Source: Amphirosellinia nigrospora
Taxonomy: Eukaryota; Ascomycota; Sordariomycetes; Xylariales; Xylariaceae
Direction: 5' to 3'
Length of the DNA: 64,000 nucleotides
NCBI GenBank assembly: GCA_004123355.1
Contig: SCHM01000003.1
Coordinates: forward strand, 5,351,058-5,415,057
How positions within the stretch are numbered: position 1 is the stretch's first letter; the number at the start of each line of letters is the position of its first letter. The translations under genes were made by a program, and so were the position numbers. Positions 25,301 to 36,995 of the stretch are shown here, one piece after another. The notes below the pieces were generated by a model. That model was not told where the DNA came from. It saw only the letters and a program-made list of their open reading frames with translations, and did no database searches.

Positions 25301-25449
25301 GTAGCGAGGGTGCATCCGGTGTATGTGATGTCGAAACAGTACTAGGCTCCCCTTCTTTGAGACGACTGGTTGTGTGCTTGGGCTGCCATTTGACTCATTG
25401 GTCCCCATGGACGCAATGGCGCCTTGGGTGGTGCTTGTTCTTTTACCAT
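22384..25449 (-). CDS. SNF2-family DNA-dependent ATPase/helicase (Rad5/Rad16-like group)
   Basis: A chromatin-remodelling or repair ATPase acting in the nucleus, about 1020 residues. In order: a disordered N-terminus (MVKEQAPPKAPLRPWG from ATG 25449); helicase lobe 1 with LLPHQIEGVEWM, Walker A ADDMGLGKTLQS, ILDEAHTIKN and CLSGTPLQNN; a central insertion with CEICGWEL and CKACFADLE; a 170-residue Asp/Glu/Ser-rich stretch; then lobe 2 with FIVFSQFTSMLDLVEPFL, SLRCGALGLNLTAAS and EQAIDRVHRLTQT. No intron was found. Two frame breaks: near 25345, and at 22912, where a run of five G appears to lack one G and separates YVRYDGG from MKNDARE. An alternative in-frame start is 25536. The exact paralogue (Uls1/Ris1-like or another) is not determined; the zinc knuckle lacks RING spacing. 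Confidence 0.88.
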
Positions 25450-27315
25450 GGCAACAATAAGTCGACTCTCTAGGCCGACGCAGGAATTCGTGGATGGTTC
25501 ACGTACTGCTCTGCCTCGGTGGCTGCGGGTACGCACAGTAACTTGGCTGTGGGCACCTTGGGCACCTTGGGCTGCGCGGGGTTGCGTGTTACGTGGGTTA
25601 AATGAAAAGTCGGTGGGTCGGCGGATGCGAGATTGTTTCTAGGTTGGAAGCCAAGACTATCGCCTGGTTTCCTCGTCTCGTTGTCAGTCCGGCTTCGACA
25701 GGATCGGTGCTAGGGCAACCTACCTAATGAACCAGCAGAGTTGATGGGATGGATAGTATTTTTATACAATAGATATATTATCTGGCTGTGCGTATATATC
25801 TGTGTAGAAAAGAGTGCATGGACGTGCTGGCATTGTTTGGAGTAGATGTAATGTTTACAGCAATGACACAGTCTGTCCGGCCAACCGTTTCGAGCGGGGA
25901 CTGCACCTGATTCGCCACCCACTAGCAGGGATGGCGCATACGAATTGGGTTTAGCATACTTGCTGCTTTTGCTCAAGCTCGGTTCAGTCCACCCTAAAGT
26001 AATGTATCTTTGGGCCAACTCTGGGGAAGTTCGGTAATTATTCCCTAAGTATATAGGTAGGTACTGCTTAAAAAAAACTTGACAGGATTCCGACCTAGGC
26101 TCGTAGTTAAGTCTGCCAGCCATAACTTTTAGACATGTCGTCGCTCACTTTTCTACGACCGTGTTCTTTTTCTCGCTTAACAATATCCTGACATGGCAAG
26201 GCCTTCCTCTCTATGTAATCTGCTAAGTCAATCAGCATATTCACCGTAGCAGTCAATTCCACCCCTCACCAAGAACACAAGACGCTCAACCAACTTTCAG
26301 AAGTTAAACGCTTTTTTGTAACAAACTATATACTTAAATTACCAAGCCCATAATATGCATCGTTTTGCTAATATATAGTATGTGGGAGCCTTTCTTGATC
26401 TTGTAGGATGTCAACCTGAATTGGCGTGTATTGTGTTACCTGGCGAGGGGCGGTAGTGGAGGAGAGCGCCGACAGCTATTCGAGGTCATAACGGATAATA
26501 CTAGGCCAAGGTTGACTAATAGCTAGAGGTTTAAGTGTTTACTTAGACTCTGAATCACGAGAATGTAAATATATCTGATTACGCCGGAGTTGTTGACAGC
26601 AAACGAACATTTATGCCGCACTTATGGTGCTCGCTTCAGGTCCCAAAATTTATAGGGCCAAACCGTGTGTTGAGGAGATAGTATATTCCCGCAATTGTGC
26701 ATCGGCATCGCCTAACTGACAAGTACGTAGCCACCGCTCTGATTCATATATCCTAAGAGGGACGTAAGGGTCTTCTTTGATCTATTGTTTGGGGATCACT
26801 ATCTTACGTGTACGTCTTCGTAGTTGGATTATCCCTAATCCCAAGCTCCGATCCCGCTTACTCTCTGCCCAAGACAAGTCGCGACTTGGCGAGATGCGAG
26901 TAGGATGGGGGACCTCTTAATTAAACTGGTCTTAATGCCCATATCAGAAGCGGTATGGCCCGGGCGGAAATGCGATCCCGACTGAGGTACCAACCCAAAC
27001 CCCGCTAGTCAGAACCTTGGAAGGCTTAACTCCGACAAGGAGGGGTATATAGTGAAGATGCACAAAAGATGCACTGTATTTGTCTCCACCGAGTCGCAAG
27101 CCACAGGCAGCTTTCTGCGAGAGCACATGACCTACTCGGTACGCGTTACCCGACACTGTGTCACCACCCACCGATCTACATCCCTCCAGGGCTGTCCTGT
27201 CGGTATATATAGCCACCATATTCCATATTGCATCTGATCGTCAGCATTAATGACGGGGATCGCCTTGGCCAGGCCCTTTCAATTCTACGTACCATTCTCG
27301 CCATTCAAGCCCCTC

Positions 27316-27406
27316 TACGGAGGTCTGTGCCAAAATTGACGATCATCCTTGGCAATGGTGTAAAGTGCAAATGGGGGAGCTTATATACGGTGTAACGGCT
27401 TGGCAA
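27316..27406 (+). repeat. Left 91-bp inverted repeat
   Basis: Begins TACGGAGGTCTGTGCC and ends GGCTTGGCAA. It is identical to the reverse complement of 27586-27676. Confidence 0.95.
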
Positions 27407-27585
27407 GCAGTGTTTCGGGCCGGCAGTAGTCTATAAAGTTAGACCACTAACTACGCTATACCGTTAGTGCAGATGGGGCATATCAATCGCTAGCTAGAGC
27501 GGAGTTCAGGGCTTAGCCTAGTAGGGTAGATACCTAGCTAGCTTTCTGTTGAGACTGTCGGGCTGCAAGCGGCCCGATGAACTGG

Positions 27586-27676
27586 TTGCCAAGCCGTTAC
27601 ACCGTATATAAGCTCCCCCATTTGCACTTTACACCATTGCCAAGGATGATCGTCAATTTTGGCACAGACCTCCGTA
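27586..27676 (-). repeat. Right 91-bp inverted repeat
   Basis: Begins TTGCCAAGCC and ends GACCTCCGTA. It is the exact reverse complement of 27316-27406. Confidence 0.95.
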
Positions 27677-29019
27677 CTGCGTGACACGAATCACACTCAA
27701 GATATCGACATATGTAGTGGACAGGGACCTTGTCATAATATGACCTATCATGTTATTATTCTCGCTTCCTCGCTCATGGTGACAATGCCTTGTCGCTGCT
27801 GGCAGCCAACCACACGCCCATCTCGCAAGAACTGGTGGGAACGCCATGGTTCACCGTGGTTCGGGTTCAGACCGCTCCGATGAAAATACCGGGAAATACA
27901 GATACAACCTTGACCATCTCAATACACGACCTAGTAGGTACCTATCTAACTGCTCGTTACACGACTTACTGTAGCCTGCCTTGCCCCTTGGCGCTACTGT
28001 GAAGGAGCCGGAGCCCGGACTCTACAATGTATCCGGAACACGGAGATCACCTGCTGGCAGATTTGTATGTGGAATGCCAGCATGCACGAACAACTCGGCC
28101 AGCCTTTTCAACCTGGTGTCTGATCCTGCCTAATTGACACTTACTTATTTATTAGTAAGTTTTCTCTTGGGTGCAACCGGGCGTTGTAGAGACATCAATA
28201 ATTACATAATCAAGGGAGGCACATGAAGATACATATTAATATTATCCATATCAAACAAATACCTAATCAAGTTCTTCCGATCTCCGAGCATACCGTGCTA
28301 GTGCCGCCTTGTACCAGTAGGTATGGTACATAAGTAAAGAGGTAGGTAGTAATGGAAGGGGAAGGCTTCGAACTACCACTACCTAACACTACCAGGCCTG
28401 CTACACTACTGTATGATGAGCAGCGGCGGTTGCTGTAGCGTGCAGCGCTGGGCTGGCCGTAGCTTGCTTGGCTGAATCTACAACCCTTGCTCACATCTTT
28501 CCCCCTGCTACCCCTACCAGCTTACCCATCGATGGCCTGCAAGGGGTCGTTGGAGACCAGAGACAGCAATAGGTAATTTTCCTTCTCGAGCTTCTGCGTC
28601 TGGTCGTGGATTGATCTCGGTCTGCTGTGCAGCCAGCGTCATCCAACTTACAAGTAACCCAATCCTGTGCGATTCTGTTGGTGCTGCGTACTTCAACCGG
28701 GTCTAACACAGCCAATATATATTTCTTTTCCATCGCATACCAGTCCAAGTATGGAATCAGAGCTGGTATACTTGTATCCCCGTCTCGTATACAATCTCAC
28801 AAAGGCATTGCACACATACCACTCTCCATCTGGAAGTTAACACCAGCTTATTCGGATTCGCCATTGCGATATCATATATCTATATATATATAGGTATCCT
28901 ATGCGAACAACATCAACATTTTGGATTCAGCCTCCGTGATATCACGTCGCCGCTGCCGTTGTCGCTGTCGCTTGATCTGAGAAGAAACTCAAATCCTTTA
29001 GTACCTCTATCCTATCAAC

Positions 29020-30853
29020 ATGGTCACCTGTCGTCCCAGCAATGGCTGGGCGACGGCAAACGACTGGGCCAACCACCGGCACCTCATTACAGCTCTATAG
29101 GGACCAGAACAAGACGCTGAAGGAGACTATGCGGGTTATGGAAGAGAAATATGAATTCTTTGCAACGTGAGTTAGGCTTGGGCCCTCAGCCATTAGTCCT
29201 GTCGCCCTTCGTCGCGCCCTTCATATTTAACATATTTAACTCATTCTCGTCAAAGTTTGCGCATGTATAAGGCACGCTTTCAACAATGGGGCATCGAGAA
29301 GAAGATTAAGGCCGAGGACGCCGTAGAGATATTCCGCCAGCAAACGGCTCGAGCGAAGGCTGGCAAGCCCTCTGTTGCCTACATCAGAGGTCGCAAGATC
29401 AGCCCAGACCGCCTCCAACGATATCGGTGCGTATGGGTCTCTTAGATCCTCAGTTATTTGCTGCTTGATTCTTGATTCAGAGACACTCCATACAGGACAT
29501 TGTCTTTACCGGGCTATGAGTTTCGTAGATACCAGCGCGCTAAACACGGGGCTAATATTATCGTTTCCAGATATCGTGCGGCCGCGATAGTTTCGGAGCA
29601 GATCCTCATTGCGGAAAAAGAACCGGTTGTCTTCCCATCTAGAAGCTCACCAGCATCATCTCATATAGTATGCCGAACACCTTCGCCTAGTCCTGAAGAT
29701 TCGCCGACTCTTGCTCCACACCTTGATGATCCTATCGATCTCAAGGTACCCCTTGATTGTATGCAAATACTCACCAGCTATATTGCCGGCTCAATTGCGG
29801 ATGGGGTTTGGCAGGTCGCAAGCACAGCTCCTGTGCCCGATGCCTTCACTTGGGCGCATTATTTAGCGACGTCGCAAGGCCTTATTGCACATAACCGCAC
29901 GCGAGAGGGGTTTGCTTTACTTGACATTTGCTTCGAGCAGTATATATCGCATTTGAAGAATCCCGACCCATTCTTTTGGCTGGCCACCTACAAAGCAGCT
30001 TTACTGCTTGCTGAAAGAAATGAGGAGCTGGGCACAATGTTCATCAAATATGCTTCGAAACTTACGTCGGTCATGTTACCACCTCACCACCCTTTCAACC
30101 TTGTTTGGTCGCGAATCAATATGACCGGCTTGAGCGGGCTTCAGCAACATGCAGCAGCTTTGTTCGAATCGTATCTAAACACTTGGAAAAAATACGGGAG
30201 CCAATTACCTCTGGACGAGGCCAGCATGATTCAGATGGCTTTTGTCTTTATTCAACTTCAATGCAGCGGAATGGTCCCTTACGCCTTTACAAGGGACTCG
30301 CTAGATGATATGGCGGTCTTCTGTCACACTCGGTTACTGGCGAATTTCTGCTCCAGGAGGCACGGTTTCGCATGGTTTGCTTACTCCTTGAACAGCACAA
30401 ACTTGACGAAGCCGGCGCAGGGACGAAACAAATCTTGGCATGGATAGACCGACAAACCCCCGACGACAATAAATTCGATCACCTACGATGTAAATGTCTT
30501 TGGATATTGTTCGAGATCGAGGACAAGAAGGGAAACGTCAAGAAAGCAACACAGACCGGCTATAAGCTCCTTGGCCTGTGCCGCGCTATCTACGGGCCAA
30601 CCCACCTCCAAACGATTGACGCTATGTCAGCCTTGGCAAGTTTCCATACTCGTAATGGGACCAGAGCTGCTCGGAAAATGAAAGATGAGTTCGAGAAGTG
30701 TTGGCGGAGTTTTCCGCCGTGGCAGAAGAGAAAGCTGGGTTTCCTCACATGATCGAGCAGCCGTGGCTCCATCGATGCATCGAGTTACGCGAAGACGAAA
30801 GATTAATCCAACCGGTAGTTGATCTGCTAGAACGGATCACGCTCGGGTCTTGA
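29020..30853 (+). CDS. Clr5-domain protein with TPR-like helical C-terminus
   Basis: The Clr5 domain is a small fungal DNA-binding-like module named after fission yeast Clr5, often found in accessory genes. The start ATG 29020 gives MVTCRPSNGWATANDWANHR. The domain reads HLITALY, a break near 29098 (apparent loss of TA), then RDQNKTLKETMRVMEEKYEF, and after an intron RMYKARFQQWGIEKKIK. Introns are 29167-29255 and 29427-29480 (GT-AG). The rest is helical and TPR-like, with WAHYLATSQGLIAHNRTREG, YKLLGLCRAIYGPTHLQTID and LASFHTRNG. A Ser/Pro-rich linker lies near residues 170-195. Two more breaks lie near 30335 and 30690, each one missing G. Restoring these gives 565 codons ending at TGA 30851-30853. 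The TPR-like call rests on residue pattern only. Function unknown. Confidence 0.75.
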
Positions 30854-33467
30854 GATCACTATTGGGCATCACAAGAATTATCAACCCTCACAGCACTCCA
30901 GGCTATCAGTAGAGCTTGTCGGATCATACCAAACTGACAGAGATAAATTCTAGAGGTTAGACATCATGATTGTCGAACCTAGTCGTTGTTGGCAGCTCAT
31001 ATTGCTGACTACATAAGGTAATAGCCAGCCAAGGCGCGACAGCGAGACACGAGAAACCTAAGGAGTTACCATGCTAGCTAGCTGTTATTCAGCATGAAAG
31101 AGCGCATCGGGTCAAGAGAGGGACGCGCATATGCTATGTATGCTTGGTTGCAGTAACCTACTCTGGATATCATCCATCAAGGTGGGCGATAATAATATCG
31201 ACCAAATCAGTTGTAAATATCATCACGAAGTCGCTTTTTGGTTATACACAGGGGCAAATGCCACGAATTTCCTCTTCATCTTGATCTACGTAAACTGTTC
31301 CCGCTCATAACTAGCGATCTACTGCTGTACACATCTATCCATTCCATCGTGCGACTCATCCAGCATCCTTCTCAATCCCATCTACGCCTACCTTTCCAAC
31401 CGTGCGTGCGAAACAAGATCATACACCGAAAGGCCGAAGCTTTCCCTCCTTTCTCATATCTTTTCTTTTTCGCGGCGCGGTGACGAAAGCTCAGCCGTTG
31501 TTTCACGAACCGCGGGGCTAATGCGGGCCACGCAACCCCATCGCATTCCACACGGTGCTGGGATAATGGCCGTGTTGTTCAGCCTGACCTGAAAATCGCC
31601 ACTGCCGCTTTTGATCGAGAACCGCCCACATTTCGCTACGAACGATGACGATAGAAGATTCCCTTCAGCCTCAGACCCTCCTCCCCATAAACGTGCTTAA
31701 TAAGCGCGTTTGGCGTTTTCGTTTCGTCACTTTTTTAGAATCCCTGCGCATCGCGACCCTGGAATCGCCCACCCGTTTTCTTTTTTCTTCTTTTTTGACA
31801 CATTCGGCTCCCACATTCCGCTTATTGTATGTACTGTATGTCTTTTTTATTATGTTTTCGGCGCCGCCCGCCGCTGCTCTCCTCGGTTCTATTTCTCCAT
31901 GGAGAAACCTCCCACGCGCAGAATTGCCGTTATCGTACATGTGTACATGACGACGGTCGTGGGATTAAGTCTGGGCTGCACCTGGGTTAGACTAGACTAG
32001 ACTCGGGACCGGGCTCGCTTGCTTGTGGGCATATCCTGGCAACGCGGAAAGGTAAACGAAGCCATGCATGCATTGGCGCGGCTACGTACAGCGGCAGGAA
32101 TTCACGGGACACAAACGGGGACTCGGTAGTGCGGAATAGGTTCGTCTCCTCGTCGTTGTCGTCGTCGGGATCCCCGTTTTGTGTGATACGTACCCTATCT
32201 TTACCTACGGGCACCCACCTATGTGCGACGAAAAGAGGCATGTCAGAGCCGTTGGGCGTCCAGACACCTGTAAGGATGTATGTATGCCGGATGTCGCGCA
32301 GCCCGAATTAGGTGGGTGGTAGCGAAAAGAAGGGGATGTGCGAGGCGTCGTATAATTGGCCAGAGAGACGATGTTCTAGATATTCACTCATTCATTTTTC
32401 ATTCACTCCTTCACATCATGTACTGGAGCTACTTGCCATATACACACCTACAACACGTCTTTCTAGTTGTTGTTGTCGTCGTTGCCCGTCCGTCAGGTGT
32501 CCATCGCGGCATGTGATCGTGCTTATAGTTCAGGTCCAGTGTCCACAGTCAGCCGATACGTGTACAAGGAAGGCGTCGGTCGCGACGATGTTTTGTACCT
32601 AATTTTATTTTATTTATCTACCCACGTGTGTCTTTTGTGGCATGTCGCGCTTGCTGAAGATAGATAGGTAGGGATGGAGAGAGGCAGAGTGGGAGAGTGG
32701 GAGTTGTATGAGGAGTTCCTTGAGAGTTACAAGCTTACATACGTGCCGACTCATCTAGATTCTTAATCCCACGTGTAAAAGAACAGCTGTGCCTCGATGT
32801 GTTTCTCGGCTGCCTCATCAGCATAGCCAGCCCAACCGCAATAAACAGCCTGATTCGCCAGGGGCAGTATCGAAATGACACATCGATGCCCAACTCGACT
32901 TCCTCTCTAGCATCACCTACCAAAGTATACACACCCAGACTTGTATCCAGGCATCATTAACCCCCAAGCTTGACTCCCAATCTAGCTATTGGCAATAGTT
33001 CATGTACGACATTAACACAGCCCGATCTGAACTACTAAAATAAGAAGACACAAATTAAGACACAAATTAAGACACAAACCAAGACAGTATATCATTGCTC
33101 AATAATATCATTAGCATCGGCAGAGTTAACTTGCCAAGTAAGAGACAAGACGACACGACACACACGTCTATATGTTACATGAGTCAAATTAATGGGAGCG
33201 TGTTTTGTTGTCGCCCGAATCTCGAATAAAAATACCGACACGAAGAGTGATATGATGACGTCTTCGTGGCATAATTTTCGCTCTTCGTCGTCAAAGGATT
33301 CCGTCAACTAACCCGTGGTAAGACAAATGCTAGCTTCCATTCGCGTGCTGAGTGATTGCAACATGGTCCAATATATCTATTCACTATGTTCCATTGATCG
33401 ACCGGTTATCTGTGTGCCACTGTTCAAACTCGCCCGTATGTTACAACTTTCACTCTTTCACCCTTCT
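30854..33467. other. Convergent intergenic region, 2.6 kb
   Basis: Lies between the 3' ends of the Clr5 gene (+) and HSE1 (-). No gene is supported. Positions 31640-31880 are strikingly pyrimidine-rich on + and 32380-32500 have similar composition, more like a promoter or leader than a 3' flank. A noncoding transcript cannot be excluded. Confidence 0.45.
33045..33080. repeat. Tandem repeat, three 12-bp units
   Basis: AAGACACAAATT at 33045-33056 and 33057-33068, with a third copy at 33069-33080 ending CC instead of TT. Lies in the 3' flank of HSE1. Confidence 0.9.
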
Positions 33468-35807
33468 TTAGTACGCAGCACCTTGTCTGTAGAAATCTTG
33501 TGGAGCGCTAGGTTCGCCGCCGGTCCCTGGCGGGACGTAGGCCTTGTATTGCGGTTGCTGTGGCTGCTGAGGATGGGAAGGTGCCTGGCTGGGTAACGAT
33601 TGTCGCGAGTCGTAGTGTGGGCCACCGGGCTGTAGGGGCGGTGGAGTCGTTACATTAGGCGGCTGGCCATGTGGAACTGGGGGTGCGGCGCCTGTCGGTT
33701 GAGGCGGAGGTTGTGACGGTGCGTCAAATGAGCTTTGATGCTGGGGAGGACGAGGGTTGTAGGCCGTGTATTGGGGCTGGCCTGGGTGAGACGCGAGAGC
33801 GAGGGGTGTAGGAACTCCTTGAGGGGGGCCGGATTGCCCTAGAGGAGAGGCGGATGGCGCCGGAGCCGTTGGGCTGCTATACATATCGTCTTGGGAATAG
33901 GCGGATGCCGAGTACGGATCTGGAGCGGTAGCGTTGTTGTGGGTCGCAACGGGAGAGTCGTATGCGGGTGTAGATAGCTCTTGAGGGTTACCATATGTGC
34001 TTTGTGGGCGTTGCCCTGCTAGATGTGAGGTTTGCGTATAAGCCTGGTAGGCCTGCTGAGGAGGTGGGCTGGATGTGTGTGAAGGAGCTGGTTGTTTACC
34101 CGCAGCTATTCGCGATGGCTGGTCCCGTGGCGGGTATTGTTGCGTTGGAGGAGCGCCACCTTGAGGAGGCACCTCTGCCCCTTGAAGATAAAATGGCGCG
34201 GGCCCAGGGGTCAGCCGTTGGAAACTAGGTGGCGGCGATGTAGCCTGGTATTGATTGTGCTCTACAAATGAGTAAGTTTGATCTAAGGAAGACCAGCCTG
34301 ACTGGACATACCTTGTGGAGGTGGCCCCTGAGGTCCGGGCTAAAGTATCTCTGAGGATCTTGTGCTGGGCCCTGAGGGGCATATCCTGGACCCGGCGGAC
34401 CAGCAGGAGCGCCGTAGCCTTGAGGCATGGGAGCCCCTGGCGCCCCGTAGTGGTGATAATTATGTGGTGGAGGGTGAGACATAGATGACTCTAACAACGA
34501 CTCATAGTCTCTTCTCGCCTTGATGAACTTTTCGTTGAGCTGTGTAAAATCGTCCTTCTTCTGAGAGTATTTCTCAATTAGCTTGATTAGCTTCGGCCTG
34601 ATGGCCAGGGTCTGGTGATATAATTTCTAGTCATGTTAGCACAATCCCGAAGAACATATCAATTGCGGTTGAGATTCTTACTGATATCTCTTCGTTGTCT
34701 TCTTCCCGTGGTGCCGTGTTGGACGTGCTTAGTAGTGTGAGTAGCTTCTCCACGTTTTTAATCTCAGCGAAGACCTCAGCTTCCATTTGCGCCTCTCGTT
34801 GCAACTCATCCGGCGTTGGATCTGTGAGTTTCTCGACGTAGTTGAGGGGAAAGATACCCGTCTGACCTTTTAACGAGCCGCGCCACCAGTCTTTGTAGAC
34901 GGATTCCAGTACTGCGATAACATCGCCCTTCCTGAACTCTAGTTCACCCGGCTCGGAAGGCACAAAGTCGAAAAGCGCACGAACGCGCGACACGGTGGCT
35001 GCGGTGGTTCCGGTGGGAATCGAGGGTATGGGCTCGGCCGTGCTGTTGGTAGCCGCGGCTGCTTGGCCTTGACCTGCGCCGGAGCTGGGGCCGGCGGCAG
35101 AAGAAGCAGCCTCGGGGGTTTTCTTCTTCCTCTCCTCATCTTGCAACGACAGCTTGAGTGCCATCTGCAGCTCATCCTCCTCCTTCTGGCGATCGAGGTC
35201 GGTAAGGCCTGTCTTTTGCGGGCCGAAGGGGGTGTAGGGTTGGGTTGCTCTGCTTTAAACGATAGTATGCATCATACATGATGCCGAGGTCAGCATCCTT
35301 GCTAAACATGTCGGACCACTCCTTCATGCGCTCGAGAATCTTGGCCTTAACCTGTTGGTGCGTGTTGCGGTCGTTGGCTAGCTTAAGGAGGGAGTCGGTA
35401 AAGGAGCGGCTGGCGAGCTCGCGGTGCATGGGCTTGCCACAGTTCTGGGAGAGCGCATTCGCAAGCTATTGACGGCGTTAGCACAAACCTCGGCCCTCAA
35501 CCAGAAGTACCACATATGATGCCCAGTTGACGTACCTCGAGGGTGTACAGCTGGACGTTGGCATTGCGATGGGCTAGTCGTTTAATCAAGCCTTGTACGG
35601 CCTGGTTAGGTCCGTTGGGGTCGCTCGATACTTTGTCGCAGAGGTCAATGATGGCCCCCCAGTCTTCGCTTGTGAGGTTCTCATCCGTTGCCTTGGCTGT
35701 AGATACGGGAGGTTAGTGATCTGTAGCCAGCATGGCCAGGCCATCTCATGGGGATTGACGTTACCGATGCCCTCATCGTACGGGCTGGTCGCGGCGCCGC
35801 GAAACAT
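33468..35807 (-). CDS. HSE1: Class E vacuolar protein-sorting protein Hse1 (VHS-UIM-SH3)
   Basis: ESCRT-0 subunit that works with Vps27 to sort ubiquitinated cargo at endosomes. Five exons: 35807-35765, 35696-35536, 35465-34682, 34626-34312 and 34261-33468, with GT-AG introns of 68, 70, 55 and 50 nt. The N-terminal VHS domain starts MFRGAATSPYDEGIAKATDE and includes EDWGAIIDLCDKVSSDPNGP and KPMHRELASRSFTDSLLKLA. The UIM is DELQMALKLSLQDEERK and the SH3 domain is VRALFDFVPSEPGELEFRKG with KDWWRGSLKGQTGIFPLNYV. A GAT-like helical stretch follows (QLNEKFIKARRDYESLLESS), then a long Pro/Gln/Gly-rich tail. Three breaks, all in C runs: two near 35225-35245 between VHS and UIM, one near 34345. Adding three C gives 2100 nt, 699 residues. 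It lies directly downstream of ATG13 on the same strand. Confidence 0.93.
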
Positions 35808-36995
35808 GATGGCCAAGTGAGTTCTGCTGTCCGGGGCGATTCAGATTATTCCCGCGCCAAGTCTTTGTGTGTTTGTTGCGATGACCAGACGAGCTTGGTT
35901 TAGGCTTCTGCAGATGTATGGTCTATGTAGAAGCTGGGCGGTGGTGATAGGCACCCTGATGAGCAATGGTGGAGGTCCAGGTGATGACGACGTATGCTGC
36001 GCAATTGGTCTCGGCATTACATTAACCACCTGGCGGTGCAACTAGCGTTTTTGGCAGCCTAAAGACCTAAATAGACCAAAAGCCAGGCCGTTAACCCACT
36101 AGGCTCCTCACTGGGCATGGCGGGAGGGCAGTGATTACGTGCTATAAAAGCACTTCCCCGCCCACCAACTATAACCTAACCTGACCAAAGCAGTAGGCCT
36201 GGCTGGGGGCTATGCAAGATGACGCGCAATAGTTTAAGTAGCATTATCAAAGAAGCAGTTATTTGGGCAGTCATTCACATTGTGCGCCAGATCGTGATGG
36301 AACTCGGTACGCGGTTGTGACTTCAATCCAAGCTCAACAAATCAAATAGAACACCACATTTAATTGATAGACAATATCTCACTACCTTGAAGCAAGTCCC
36401 TCATGCAAGCGCCTTGGGTACTGAGTACTTGGTTGTGTATGAAATGAGTATCAACTCGAGAATTGGCCTGATGTTTGAACAATGGCTGCCTATATTCTAA
36501 GTGCATTTACAATCGAGCCCTCGACCGGGACCCATCTCTCATATGCTCGCTGTTCTGGTCTACGTAATACAGACAGCAGCTTGTCTTGTCTTGTCTTTAA
36601 ACACCAGCCCCATTAACAAAGGCCTGCAAAGCCTGTAATGTAGATAATTAATAACACAGATGCACAAATGTCCTCGAACGCCAATAGTCTTCATCGAGCG
36701 CATCGACAGTAACATCATACCAATGCTCGCTCTGGACTCCGGCCACCGCCTTGCTATGAAGTCGCCTTGCCGCATCTCCCTGAACGCCGTCATGACTGGT
36801 TCCTTGTGTCATCCAAATAGTGCAATTTGTATGCATATGCCCCAGATAGCCGCATCCAGAAAAGCGTACACCATAAGAGGAGCTTTCATTCTAGTAACCC
36901 CCAGACCCCTCGATAGTACGGGGGAGGATCATTTGAATAACGTAAGTAAGAAGTATAGAGTAGAGTAAAATTCGCCGGTCGTCTGTATGCAGAAT
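35808..36995. other. Intergenic region between HSE1 and ATG13
   Basis: HSE1 promoter and ATG13 3' flank. No gene is supported. It contains G/C-rich palindromic-looking text near 36100-36200 and AT-rich text near 36640. Nothing diagnostic. Confidence 0.5.

Larger units (their letters stand above)
27316..27676. mobile_element. MITE-like non-autonomous DNA element with 91-bp perfect terminal inverted repeats
   Basis: The left arm 27316-27406 and the right arm 27586-27676 are exact reverse complements over all 91 bases by eye. An inner extension of about 16 bases matches at 12 positions. The spacer is 179 bases with no open frame of note. The outermost bases are TA followed by CGGAGGTCTGTGCC, and the mirror end is CCTCCG followed by TA. 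A TA target-site duplication with 89-bp TIRs is therefore the simplest reading, as in Tc1/mariner-type MITEs. The CCTCCGT terminus recalls Stowaway-type ends, but that link is inference. It carries no transposase. Perfect arms suggest recent insertion or conversion between arms. It could also form a long hairpin if transcribed. Confidence 0.75.
25450..29019. other. Long divergent intergenic region with a MITE-like element
   Basis: 3.6 kb between the SNF2 gene (-) and the Clr5 gene (+), with no recognisable coding sequence. A 10-mer GGGCACCTTG is duplicated head-to-tail near 25553-25572. TAGGTA words occur at 26050, 27930 and 28310-28350. The inverted-repeat element at 27316-27676 is listed separately. 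Confidence 0.5.

Noticed and set aside
28360-28440. Possible tRNA because of a GCTTCGAACTAC word
   Set aside because: No acceptor or anticodon stem could be paired on either strand.
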